From assembly GCF_021233355.1 (NCBI RefSeq), contig NZ_CP089507.1, positions 2,791,001 to 2,855,000 on the forward strand: DNA of 64,000 bases, given 5' to 3'. A program made the translations under genes and the position numbers. The notes under the pieces were generated by a model. It did not search any database. It was not told the DNA's origin and worked only from the letters and a program-made list of their open reading frames with translations. Positions 39,545-46,988 of the stretch are shown in pieces. Every line of letters starts with the position of its first letter. Positions within the stretch are counted from its first letter, which is position 1. The DNA is from Luteimonas fraxinea. GTDB taxonomy: Bacteria > Pseudomonadota > Gammaproteobacteria > Xanthomonadales > Xanthomonadaceae.

Positions 39545-41626
39545 ATGACGAATGATCGAACACGCGGCCTCACGGCTGGCGTTCTGATGTGCGTGCTCGC
39601 CGCCCCGTCGGTTGCCAGCGCGGTTGCTCCGCGGCAACTGTTGGAGATCGTGGACATCGCGAATCCCGTGATGTCGCCGGACGGCAGCCGCGTGGCGTTT
39701 CGCACGGAGCAGGCCTCGATCGAGCGCAACACTTACGACACGATTTGGTACGTGCAGGGGCGGGAGGACCTCGCGCCGCGCCGCGTTGCCGAAGGCGGCG
39801 TGCCGCTACGGGATTCGGCTGGCGTGGCGTTGCCCGCCAGTGCCGTGTGGTCGCCCGACGGTCGTTGGTTGTATTACCGCGCGTTGATCGATGCGCGCAT
39901 CGGAATCTGGCGTGCGGCCGGAGACGGCACCGGCGCTGCGCCGGTGACAGACGAAGCGGGGGAAGTGCAAGAGGTCCGGCTCGGCGACGATGGGCGACAC
40001 CTGCACTACAGCGTGGGCGCTGCGCGCGAGGCTGTCGCGATGGCGGAAACGGGCGAATACTACCGAGGCATTCGTATCGAGCCGGACGTGCCGATCGGTC
40101 AGAGCTTGTTCCGTTCGGGCAATGTCGAAGGGCGTATGGCGACGCAGCGGTTCGCGGAGATCTGGTTCAGCCGCCGGAACCTGATGTCGGATACGCCGGT
40201 TCGTTGGTATGCAATCGACCTGGCGACCGGTCTGTCCGCGCCGCTCCACGATGCGCGCCGCGCAGATGGGCAAACCACGCCATCGGTGCCGGACGGCGTT
40301 GAGGGCGAGTTGTGGAAGTCGATCGCGCAGCCGGACGGGGAGGGCGTCGCGCTGCTCACCCGCACTGGTGAGACGGACGGCCAACAGCAGAGACCAAGCA
40401 TCGTGCTGTCGGCAACGGCTGATGCGCGTAGGGGACAGCTTGCCAAGTGCCTAGCCGAGGCATGCACCGGACGCTCGATCACTGACGTCCAGTGGCGCCC
40501 GCTACTTCGCGAAGTGCTGTTCACGTCTCGCGATCCTTCCGAAGGCTGGGCGCAGTCGGTCCATCGCTGGCACATCGAGACGGGAGATGTGCTTCCGGTG
40601 GTGCAGTCGCAAGGCTTGGTAAACGGTGGCGGCCGCGACCCAGCTACAGGCTGTGCAGTCTCGTCCAATGCCATGGCATGCGTCACGGCAGATCCGATGC
40701 AGCCGCCAAGACTGGAGTGGATCGAGATCGACACCGGTGACAGCCGTGTGTTGTTCGACCCCAACCGAGGGCTGGCCCAGGACATGTCGCGTCTGCCTGC
40801 AGTGCAAAGACTGCACTGGACCGATGAGAAGGGCCGCGGATTTTCAGGCCTGCTGTATCCGGCGCGACACGAGGATGACGTGGCGCCGCCGTTGTTCGTG
40901 ACCTACTACAACTGTCCAGGCTTCGTGCGGGGTGGCGTGGGGGACGAGTGGCCCCTCGCCTCACTGGCAGGCGCCGGGATTTCGGCGCTCTGCATCAATC
41001 GCCTGCCCAACTACACAATGGACGCGGTCGAGCGTCACGGCGAGGGGCTGGAGGCCGTGCGCAGCGTCATCGAGCTTCTGGCGGGCCAGGGCGCGATCGA
41101 CCCGACACGCGTGGGCATGGGCGGGCTGAGCCTGGGCGGTGCGATTACGCTGTGGACCGTCGCCGAATCAGACTTGATCGCGGCTGCGTCGATCGCCAAT
41201 CCCGTCGTCTCGCCGCTGTACTACCTGATCGGCAGCATGAAGGGCGACATGTTCTTCGATGGCCTGCGCGACATGTGGGGACTGGAATCCCCGGAACAGA
41301 CGCCCGAGCGCTGGCAGGCCATCTCACCGGCTTTCAAGCTCGACAGGATGAAGGCGCCAATCCTGTTCCAGCACTCCGAGCAGGAATACATGTACGCGCT
41401 GGATTACGTGATTCCATTGCTAAGACGGAGTCAGGCAGATCTCTACGTGTTCCCCAATGAGCCCCACCAGAAATTCCAGCCACGTCACAAGCTCACCGCC
41501 TATGAGCGGAATCTGGACTGGTTTCGGTTCTGGCTACAGGGCTTTGAGCATGCCGATCCAGCAAGGCAAGGCGAGTACGACCGCTGGCGACGGATGCGCG
41601 AGGCGTCGGCGGCATGGCCGCGATAG
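39545..41626 (+). CDS. Lasso peptide isopeptidase (S9 family, AtxE-like)
   Basis: Secreted serine peptidase of 693 residues. A signal peptide ends PSVASAVAPR. An N-terminal beta-propeller (PD40-like VMSPDGSRVAF, AVWSPDGRWLYYRAL) is followed by a C-terminal alpha/beta hydrolase domain. The likely triad is Ser529 (GLSLGG), Glu612 (HSEQEY) and His641 (NEPHQKF). A Glu as acid residue, rather than Asp, is the mark of characterised lasso isopeptidases such as AtxE2, with nearly the same numbering. The enzyme opens the macrolactam bond, linearising a lasso peptide. The ATG at 39545 has GAGG upstream; longer in-frame starts overlap the receptor gene. Confidence 0.93.
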   Translation: MTNDRTRGLTAGVLMCVLAAPSVASAVAPRQLLEIVDIANPVMSPDGSRVAFRTEQASIERNTYDTIWYVQGREDLAPRRVAEGGVPLRDSAGVALPASAVWSPDGRWLYYRALIDARIGIWRAAGDGTGAAPVTDEAGEVQEVRLGDDGRHLHYSVGAAREAVAMAETGEYYRGIRIEPDVPIGQSLFRSGNVEGRMATQRFAEIWFSRRNLMSDTPVRWYAIDLATGLSAPLHDARRADGQTTPSVPDGVEGELWKSIAQPDGEGVALLTRTGETDGQQQRPSIVLSATADARRGQLAKCLAEACTGRSITDVQWRPLLREVLFTSRDPSEGWAQSVHRWHIETGDVLPVVQSQGLVNGGGRDPATGCAVSSNAMACVTADPMQPPRLEWIEIDTGDSRVLFDPNRGLAQDMSRLPAVQRLHWTDEKGRGFSGLLYPARHEDDVAPPLFVTYYNCPGFVRGGVGDEWPLASLAGAGISALCINRLPNYTMDAVERHGEGLEAVRSVIELLAGQGAIDPTRVGMGGLSLGGAITLWTVAESDLIAAASIANPVVSPLYYLIGSMKGDMFFDGLRDMWGLESPEQTPERWQAISPAFKLDRMKAPILFQHSEQEYMYALDYVIPLLRRSQADLYVFPNEPHQKFQPRHKLTAYERNLDWFRFWLQGFEHADPARQGEYDRWRRMREASAAWPR

Positions 41627-41638
41627 ACCGCACGCGCC

Positions 41639-43363
41639 TCAAGTCTGATGACGTACCCAGTTCTCGATGGCGCACAGGTCGAAGATGCGCATGAAACCAT
41701 CGTCCAGATCGTCGTGTCGGCGATCGAAGAAGCGCTGCAGGGCGGTGGCATCCAGCAGACCATGGCCCTCCAGCGATCCCTGCAGGAGGTAGTCCCGCAG
41801 GAGCGGCTTATTCCGCCGATAGACGGCGCCCGAGTAGTTCATGAAAGTGCCCTTGCTCCGGCGATGCAGGATCTTCGCGGGCAAATCATCCGCAAACGCA
41901 GACCGGGCAACGGAGCGGTTGTAACCGCCCTCGATCCACATCCAGCTCGGCACCTTGAGGCAGGCCTCTACCACGGGCTGGGACAGCAAGGGCATACGCA
42001 GGTGAGATGTCGTCGCGCGAGCAACGCCATCCCGGAAGATCTGCGCGCCCGCGAGATCGAAGATGCGCTCCCGGTCGCCAGGCAGCGAGTCGGGAGGCGA
42101 GGCGAACCATGGGTGGAGACTGATCGCGCTGCGGTGGGCGGTGTCACGGACGAATGACAAGTCAGGAACACGGGGTGGCTTCGGAGGGGAGAGCAGCTTC
42201 TTTATGGTTAGCCGGCACGCTTTCCAGAAAGTGCATTGATGCAGCTCCGCCAGGTCGCGAGCTGCGCATGCGGCAGCCAGCAAGCCGCGCTCCCGGTACG
42301 CGTCGGCCGCAGGGGCAGCGGTTTTGATGTAACCAAACGCCGTGTCACCGCCACCGCCCGAAAAGAAGCTGCGTATGCCTTGCTCTTGCCCAATGGCTTC
42401 CTTCAACGTGTTCGCAGCGTTCTGAAGGAACCAGGTGCTGGGGGCGACGGCATTCGCCGGGGGCGGGAAGTCGAATGCGGCGTCTTCGACGCGCAACGTT
42501 CTGACATGAAGATATTGGCCGAGCACGCCGGACATCGCGGTCGCATAGTCGCGTTCGTCAGCACCAGGCACTGCCGTGACCAGATTGCAGCAAGTGACGC
42601 GGGCCGTTGAGTGGCGCAGGCAGGCCGCGACGATCGACGAATCCAGGCCGCCCGACAGCTCAAGCAAGACGTCGCCGTCGGCTGCAGCCCAAGACTCAAC
42701 GGCGGCGGTGACGCTCGATCGAACAGCTGCGGCTGCTTCAGGCGCACTGCGATAACGCTGGTCACGGGTTGCGAACGTCCATGGGGTCCACAGTTCGTCC
42801 GTAGTCGCGGCGTCGCCGGAAATCCGCAGTCGATGGCCCGGAAGAAGCTCGCTCACGTCCAACAGACCTGTCGATCCGGTTTTAAGGTGCGGGTAGATCA
42901 GATTTTCCTTGATGAAGCTCCAGTCCACAGCGCGGCGAATCACGCCTGCGTCGACCATCGCCGATACGTCTGAAGTCACGCACCCAGAGGCGATGGAGTA
43001 CACGCAGGCCACGCCGCCTGAGGGATCTCGTATCGTGTCGAACTGCGCCCAGTCGTCAGCGGGAAATTCAAGGACGATGTAGTCACCCCAACACTGTTCG
43101 ATCAGGTAGCGGGTTAGTTTGATGTCCGCAGGGATTTCGGAGTGAGTCGAACCTGTCAGCGGTGTGCCGTCTGCGCGCCGAAAGGCATGACCGACCAGAA
43201 GTGCCCGCGCATGAAGTCGAGTGACAGGCGTGTCGGCCGAGACATATAGAGAAAAGCGTGCGTGCGTCAGCACATCAGTGAGTCCAGCGGCGCGAAGCGA
43301 CTCGCCGATCTGGTTTTCGTTTGCAGTCAGAGAATCACCGAAAAGGGCAGCGAATCGGTACAT
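41639..43363 (-). CDS. Lasso peptide macrolactam synthetase (C protein)
   Basis: Asparagine-synthetase-like enzyme of 574 residues that adenylates the ring Glu/Asp side chain of the core and closes the isopeptide bond to Gly1. An N-terminal glutaminase-like domain lacks the catalytic Cys2 of true class II amidotransferases (it begins MYRFAALFGD). The synthetase domain carries the PP-loop SGGLDSS at residues 237-243. FSGGGGDTAFGY follows and RSKGTFMNYSGAVYRRNKPL lies near the C-terminus. Its ATG overlaps the stop of the protease gene as TGATG. It converges on the isopeptidase gene, 12 bases apart. Confidence 0.94.
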   Translation of the reverse strand: MYRFAALFGDSLTANENQIGESLRAAGLTDVLTHARFSLYVSADTPVTRLHARALLVGHAFRRADGTPLTGSTHSEIPADIKLTRYLIEQCWGDYIVLEFPADDWAQFDTIRDPSGGVACVYSIASGCVTSDVSAMVDAGVIRRAVDWSFIKENLIYPHLKTGSTGLLDVSELLPGHRLRISGDAATTDELWTPWTFATRDQRYRSAPEAAAAVRSSVTAAVESWAAADGDVLLELSGGLDSSIVAACLRHSTARVTCCNLVTAVPGADERDYATAMSGVLGQYLHVRTLRVEDAAFDFPPPANAVAPSTWFLQNAANTLKEAIGQEQGIRSFFSGGGGDTAFGYIKTAAPAADAYRERGLLAAACAARDLAELHQCTFWKACRLTIKKLLSPPKPPRVPDLSFVRDTAHRSAISLHPWFASPPDSLPGDRERIFDLAGAQIFRDGVARATTSHLRMPLLSQPVVEACLKVPSWMWIEGGYNRSVARSAFADDLPAKILHRRSKGTFMNYSGAVYRRNKPLLRDYLLQGSLEGHGLLDATALQRFFDRRHDDLDDGFMRIFDLCAIENWVRHQT

Positions 43364-44037
43364 CAGACGCTCCTGATCGCTGTGTGGCAGCGGACGTTTC
43401 CGACTGTATCGTTCAGGACGAGGTCGCGTGCCTGCACCCAGCAATGCGCAGAGAATGGATCCAGCGCGACGCCGAACACGAGCCGCGTCCGGAGACGTCG
43501 TCTCCGAAGAAAGCGGGTCAGTGCAATGGAGTCGACAAGGCAGCGCATCTTCACCGGAACGAATAAACGCGCGCGCCGAAAAGCGGCGGATGTAGTCAGA
43601 AGTTGCGCGGTGCTTTCCATCGAGCAGCGCGCAGGCGTGCCGGCGATCTCTTCGCTGCGAACGTAGTCGTCGAGAACGCTCTCGAGTGTGGTCATCCGAA
43701 GTCGAATCCGCGTGTGAATCACGAGCAAGAACACTTCAAGGAACTCCACGACGTGGGTGCGCGTGCCTATCTCGGCCATCTCCATCGCACTCTGGGAAGG
43801 TAGCGGTGCAAGGGGCCGCCTTTCGGTGGACGAGCCAAATTTCTCCGCGAGCACGCCCTTCTGGATCAACTGTCCAACGCAAGTCTCGTCGGGTGCGCCG
43901 CCCGAAAAATAAGCAAGAAGTGCTGTCTCCAGATCCTTCCCGAGTCGGAAATAGCGATCTCGGCTAATGTCCAGGAATACAAGTCGACTACCGACTTGGC
44001 AGTACGAAATCTGATGTGCGAGGACGTATCGAGTCAC
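43363..44037 (-). CDS. Fused RRE and lasso peptide leader protease (B protein)
   Basis: Bifunctional B protein of 224 residues. Its N-terminal ~85 residues form a PqqD-like RiPP recognition element (YCQVGSRLVFLDISRDRYFR) that binds the leader. The C-terminal ~130 residues form a transglutaminase-like cysteine protease (Transglut_core3). The Cys-His-Asp triad is Cys166 (MRCLVDS), His198 (SAHCWV) and Asp210 (LNDTVG). It cuts the leader after the conserved Thr-Lys. GGGAGG is only 1 base from the ATG at 44043 but 7 from the GTG at 44037, so GTG is preferred. A hairpin separates it from the precursors. Confidence 0.92.
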   Translation of the reverse strand: MTRYVLAHQISYCQVGSRLVFLDISRDRYFRLGKDLETALLAYFSGGAPDETCVGQLIQKGVLAEKFGSSTERRPLAPLPSQSAMEMAEIGTRTHVVEFLEVFLLVIHTRIRLRMTTLESVLDDYVRSEEIAGTPARCSMESTAQLLTTSAAFRRARLFVPVKMRCLVDSIALTRFLRRRRLRTRLVFGVALDPFSAHCWVQARDLVLNDTVGNVRCHTAIRSV

Positions 44038-44060
44038 GCGCATGCCTCCCTTCAGCAGCA

Positions 44061-44088
44061 AAAGGGGCGCGCCGTTGTGGCGCGCCCC
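44061..44088 (-). terminator. Intergenic hairpin between precursor A2 and the B gene
   Basis: Read on the minus strand, GGGGCGCGCC-ACAAC-GGCGCGCCCC is followed by TTTT: a perfect 10-bp GC stem with a short U tract. It starts 8 bases after the A2 stop and ends just before the B ribosome binding site. It probably works as a leaky terminator, making precursor transcript more abundant than BC transcript. Confidence 0.85.
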
Positions 44089-44096
44089 CTTACTTC

Positions 44097-44246
44097 CTAG
44101 TCCTCGGCGATTCCGGGCATGGTCGTGTTGCCCATGTCCTCGCCGAGAAGTGCGCCGCCCTTGGTGTCGACACTTGCGACACCAATCAGGATCTCGTCTT
44201 CGCTTGGCGCACCAGCGACACGAGTTGCTTCTTCTGTGGTCTTCAT
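44097..44246 (-). CDS. Lasso peptide precursor A2, xanthomonin-like
   Basis: A 49-residue RiPP precursor. Residues 1-29 are the leader, starting MKTTEEATRVAG and ending VASVDTK, with the required Thr at position -2. The predicted 20-residue core is GGALLGEDMGNTTMPGIAED. Gly1 and Glu7 would form a seven-residue macrolactam as in xanthomonins (GGPLAGE-type rings); Asp8 is the alternative acceptor. Bulky Met9 or later residues may act as plugs, and the C-terminal tail may be trimmed. GGAG lies 8 bases before the ATG. It is the second of two precursor genes and is followed by the hairpin. Confidence 0.92.
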   Translation of the reverse strand: MKTTEEATRVAGAPSEDEILIGVASVDTKGGALLGEDMGNTTMPGIAED

Positions 44247-44295
44247 GATCGAGTCTCCGAGTTGCGGGAAGCAGAAGCTTTCTCTGCCTGTCCAG

Positions 44296-44436
44296 TCAGC
44301 TTTCGGAAATCCCGGGAATGAAGGGATCGCCGATGTCTTCGCCGACAAGAGCGCCACCCTTCGTCTCGACGCTCGCGACGCCGAGCTCGATCACCTCGTC
44401 CCGCACGTCGGCGGGGATGTTGTCGTTGGTCTTCAT
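44296..44436 (-). CDS. Lasso peptide precursor A1, xanthomonin-like
   Basis: A 46-residue precursor, too short for usual gene calling. The leader MKTNDNIPADVRDE...VASVETK is 26 residues long and ends Thr-Lys. The predicted core is GGALVGEDIGDPFIPGISES. It shares GGAL(L/V)GED(M/I)G and (M/I)PGI with A2, plus the leader end GVASV(D/E)TK. Glu7 is the expected ring acceptor. AGGAG lies 6 bases before the ATG. Being first in the operon, it should be the most strongly transcribed. The A2 start is 49 bases downstream. Confidence 0.92.
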   Translation of the reverse strand: MKTNDNIPADVRDEVIELGVASVETKGGALVGEDIGDPFIPGISES

Positions 44437-44497
44437 TGCCGTCTCCTACGGTTGTGTCATGGGAGGATTCCATGACGAAGCGAGCGTAGGCACCACG

Positions 44498-44546
44498 AAA
44501 AATAATTCTCAAATGACTATTGTTTGACTACGGAATAATTAAATCC
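44498..44546 (-). promoter_or_regulatory. AT-rich promoter region of the lasso operon
   Basis: About 50 AT-rich bases in an otherwise GC-rich region, upstream of A1. On the minus strand they include TTGAGAATTATTTTTC, which looks like a half of a Fur-type or iron-stress box, and nearby CAAACAATAGTC. No -35/-10 pair is clear. The GntR regulator gene lies just upstream. Confidence 0.45.
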
Positions 44547-44617
44547 GAAGTGTGATCGGATGCTCTGTGCTGCAGTTCTAGGTTGGACGGTGCTGCGCAG
44601 TCAGCTGACTGATCAAG

Positions 44618-45247
44618 TCAGTGCAGGTGCTCGCTCTGCTCGATGAGCAGCGCGACAATCTTCGGTACAAGCTGTTTGCGCCGATCGTGGTAAGCACTGA
44701 TACCTGTCTTCAGTGCGGTAACGTCTCGGTCTCGCCAAGCTGTGTGCAAGTCGGCAAACTCGGCATGTACGTTGTCGATCAAACTTTCCTTAGCGCGACG
44801 CACAGGCGCGAGCTGATCATTGATGCGTCGTACCGCGTCGTGAAGCGACCGCTTGCCGGTTTCCTCGGCTATGGCATCGAACAGCTTCCATGTGGCCTTC
44901 GCTAGATCGCTGTCGTCTCCCAGTGTCAGCAGCTTCCGGTGACGGTGCGGAGTCTCGCTCCAGCCGATCTCACAGGCCACCAATAAGAGACGCTCCATCC
45001 ACTCGTAGCGGTCACGCAACATTAGATCGCTAAGCAGCGGCACGAAGAGACCGCCGCGCGCGTGGTCCGAGATCATGCCTTCGCCGATAAGCCGATATAG
45101 CGCGAGGCGAACGGGCGTCTGGCTGGTCTTGAATTCCCGGGCCATTGCAGCCGGCTCGATTCGTTGGCCTGGCACGTACCGACCAGCCTGCAGAGCGCGA
45201 CGGATGCGCTCATAAAGAAACGTGCTCTTGGTGTGGATCGCGTTCAT
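44618..45247 (-). CDS. GntR-family transcriptional regulator
   Basis: Regulator of 209 residues. The N-terminal winged helix has STFLYERIRRALQAGRYVPG, the recognition part SQTPVRLALYRLIGEGMISD and wing ARGGLFVP. The C-terminal all-helical region is FCD-like (about residues 80-205) and would bind a small effector. The ATG at 45247 has GGAG 7 bases upstream; earlier in-frame sequence is not GntR-like. It is the gene upstream of the lasso precursors on the same strand, with 181 bases between, and is the likely local regulator of that operon. Confidence 0.88.
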   Translation of the reverse strand: MNAIHTKSTFLYERIRRALQAGRYVPGQRIEPAAMAREFKTSQTPVRLALYRLIGEGMISDHARGGLFVPLLSDLMLRDRYEWMERLLLVACEIGWSETPHRHRKLLTLGDDSDLAKATWKLFDAIAEETGKRSLHDAVRRINDQLAPVRRAKESLIDNVHAEFADLHTAWRDRDVTALKTGISAYHDRRKQLVPKIVALLIEQSEHLH

Positions 45248-45705
45248 CGCGGAACTCCGTGTCGGCGTAAAGCGTCGTCCTGTGACGAAATTACTACAGC
45301 TCTGCCTTGCGTGCGATTCCATGCGCGCTATCACGAAAGCCCCGCTAGAGGCGTCTCCAAGAACTTCCGCTTTCGGCCGATAGCGGAAATCGAAGCTGCG
45401 CGTCGACCAACAGCGGCCCATATTCATCGGAATGATGTCGCGTCGATGATGCGAAACAGGGTGAACGCCGCAACTATCCACATAGCGCTCCGCGCTTTCG
45501 GCAATGCGAGACATGCAAGGGAGAATGCGAGGAACTCGTCAACCACACTGGCAGACGCATCTCCGCCGCCGAGCAGCGACAAAGTGTCTGCGCAGATTGA
45601 TAAAAATTGAACTTGCTCATGCCATTTGAAGGCAAAAAGCGTCCGGTGAGCTGAGACTTAAGGGGCGTGGTGGAATGGGGCGGCGCTTCTTCAGGAACCG
45701 CGTGC
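45248..45705. other. Gap between lasso locus and effector module
   Basis: These 458 bases hold the short palindrome and no supported gene. Reading frames crossing it lack ribosome binding sites and protein character. Confidence 0.5.
45365..45388. repeat. Short dispersed-type palindrome
   Basis: TTCCGCT-(TTCGGCCGAT)-AGCGGAA, 7-bp arms. CGCTTTCGG...AGCGGA elements of this type are scattered in many proteobacterial genomes. It lies in the gap between the GntR gene and the effector gene. Confidence 0.6.
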
Positions 45706-46971
45706 TTAGGCGCGCTCGAAGCCTCGATGCGCCTCAACCGCATGCTCCGCATGCTGGCCTAAGATGGCGAGTTGAGCGGTCTGAGCATCCCTAAAGATCG
45801 AAGAACTCTCGCTTTGAGGCGGGATAGGCGCTGTCAGGTCGACGTGCGCCACCTGCGCCGGGTGGTTGCCGCGGATCGTCACGCTGTCCCTCCCGATATC
45901 CACGCGGAGGGAGGCATGGTCCCCAATCCGAGCGATTTTTGCCGCAGCAGTGAACTGCGCGAGTCGGTCATCTGAGATTGCCGCGCCTTCGGGCATTCGC
46001 TCAGCAAGGGCGCGCCGGACGTTCTGAGCAAGCGGCCGCGAATTGATGTCAGTTGCAGCGACCGCCGTTTCCGCATCGCGCGTGACTGAGGGCGCCTCGG
46101 CGAGAGTGAATGGACTCTTCGCGATCGTGCGATAGGGGTCAGCGGGATGTCGCTCATCGCGACTGGCGATCCTCTCTTGCCGAAGCGCCCGCGTATCGTT
46201 GAGTTCGGCGATCAAGCGTTCGTCCCGGACCGTGGAGATACGAGGTGGCATGGGCACGGGGCTGCCTGCATGCTGCTGCACCTCTGCCCAGCTTTGATCG
46301 CGCTGGGAATAGATGTAGCTGTGGCTCACCGAGCCGATCATGTTGGGGTCGGTGTTCGGAAGCGCGGAATTCGCCGCCATGCGCGCTGCGGTCATGTCAG
46401 CGACATACTGGCCCGCGCGCGCAATGCTGCTGAGCGAAGAGAAGTCAGTGTGCGTCCTGACCTCGTCGAGGGTGGATACGCCGCGGTAGATGCCGAGCTT
46501 TTGGTTGTCGAGCATGCCCGACCAGATCTCCTCCATCGCGGCAGGGCCACCCTTGCGCTTGGCCATCTCCATAAGTTTGCGGGGCGTCCAAGCCTCTTTG
46601 GCGATTCCCGCGTTCTCGAATGACCGGTCGTGCACACGCGTCACGTCGACTGCAGAGAGATTGAGCGCGCGCACTGGCTCGTTCTTACGCCTAGCCTCCT
46701 GACGCTCGGCTAGATCCCGCCGCATCAGGTCGACGCCAAAATTCTCCCAGTCCCGTTCGGTCATGCTGGGGCGGCTCGCCCGCACCGCGGACTGCGCAAA
46801 GTAGTTGGCGACTTGTCCGGGCACGTTGTCGTTCCGAACAACGCCAAGCGCAAGGAGGCCATAGCCATCATTGCCTGACTTCTGCGCGAGGTAATTCCAG
46901 TAAAGTTCGCGATTGCCGTTCTCAGCATAAAAGCTGAGGATCTCCACGTCCTTGTTGTTCAAGCCACTCAC
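45706..46971 (-). CDS. Putative X-T4SS effector with XVIPCD-like C-terminus
   Basis: A 421-residue protein. The N-terminal part begins LNNKDVEILSFYAENGNREL and contains GNDGYGLLALGVVRNDN; I recognise no enzymatic motif, so the toxic activity is unknown. The last ~110 residues match the Xanthomonas VirD4-interacting (XVIPCD) pattern: PLAQNVRRALAERMPEGAAI, RLAQFTAAAKIARIGDHASL, VTIRGNHPAQVAHVDL. The GTG at 46971 has GGGGAG about 7 bases upstream. It follows the lipoprotein gene on the same strand by 17 bases, consistent with an effector-immunity pair. Confidence 0.75.
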   Translation of the reverse strand: MSGLNNKDVEILSFYAENGNRELYWNYLAQKSGNDGYGLLALGVVRNDNVPGQVANYFAQSAVRASRPSMTERDWENFGVDLMRRDLAERQEARRKNEPVRALNLSAVDVTRVHDRSFENAGIAKEAWTPRKLMEMAKRKGGPAAMEEIWSGMLDNQKLGIYRGVSTLDEVRTHTDFSSLSSIARAGQYVADMTAARMAANSALPNTDPNMIGSVSHSYIYSQRDQSWAEVQQHAGSPVPMPPRISTVRDERLIAELNDTRALRQERIASRDERHPADPYRTIAKSPFTLAEAPSVTRDAETAVAATDINSRPLAQNVRRALAERMPEGAAISDDRLAQFTAAAKIARIGDHASLRVDIGRDSVTIRGNHPAQVAHVDLTAPIPPQSESSSIFRDAQTAQLAILGQHAEHAVEAHRGFERA

Positions 46972-46988
46972 GCTCTATCTCCCCGTGA

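Noticed and set aside
44621..44905. A 94-codon plus-strand frame opposite the GntR gene
   Set aside because: Antisense to a clear winged-helix regulator, with no ribosome binding site.
37080..45247. Search for a dedicated ABC exporter (lasso D gene)
   Set aside because: None is present. The E/TonB type of proteobacterial lasso cluster commonly lacks it.
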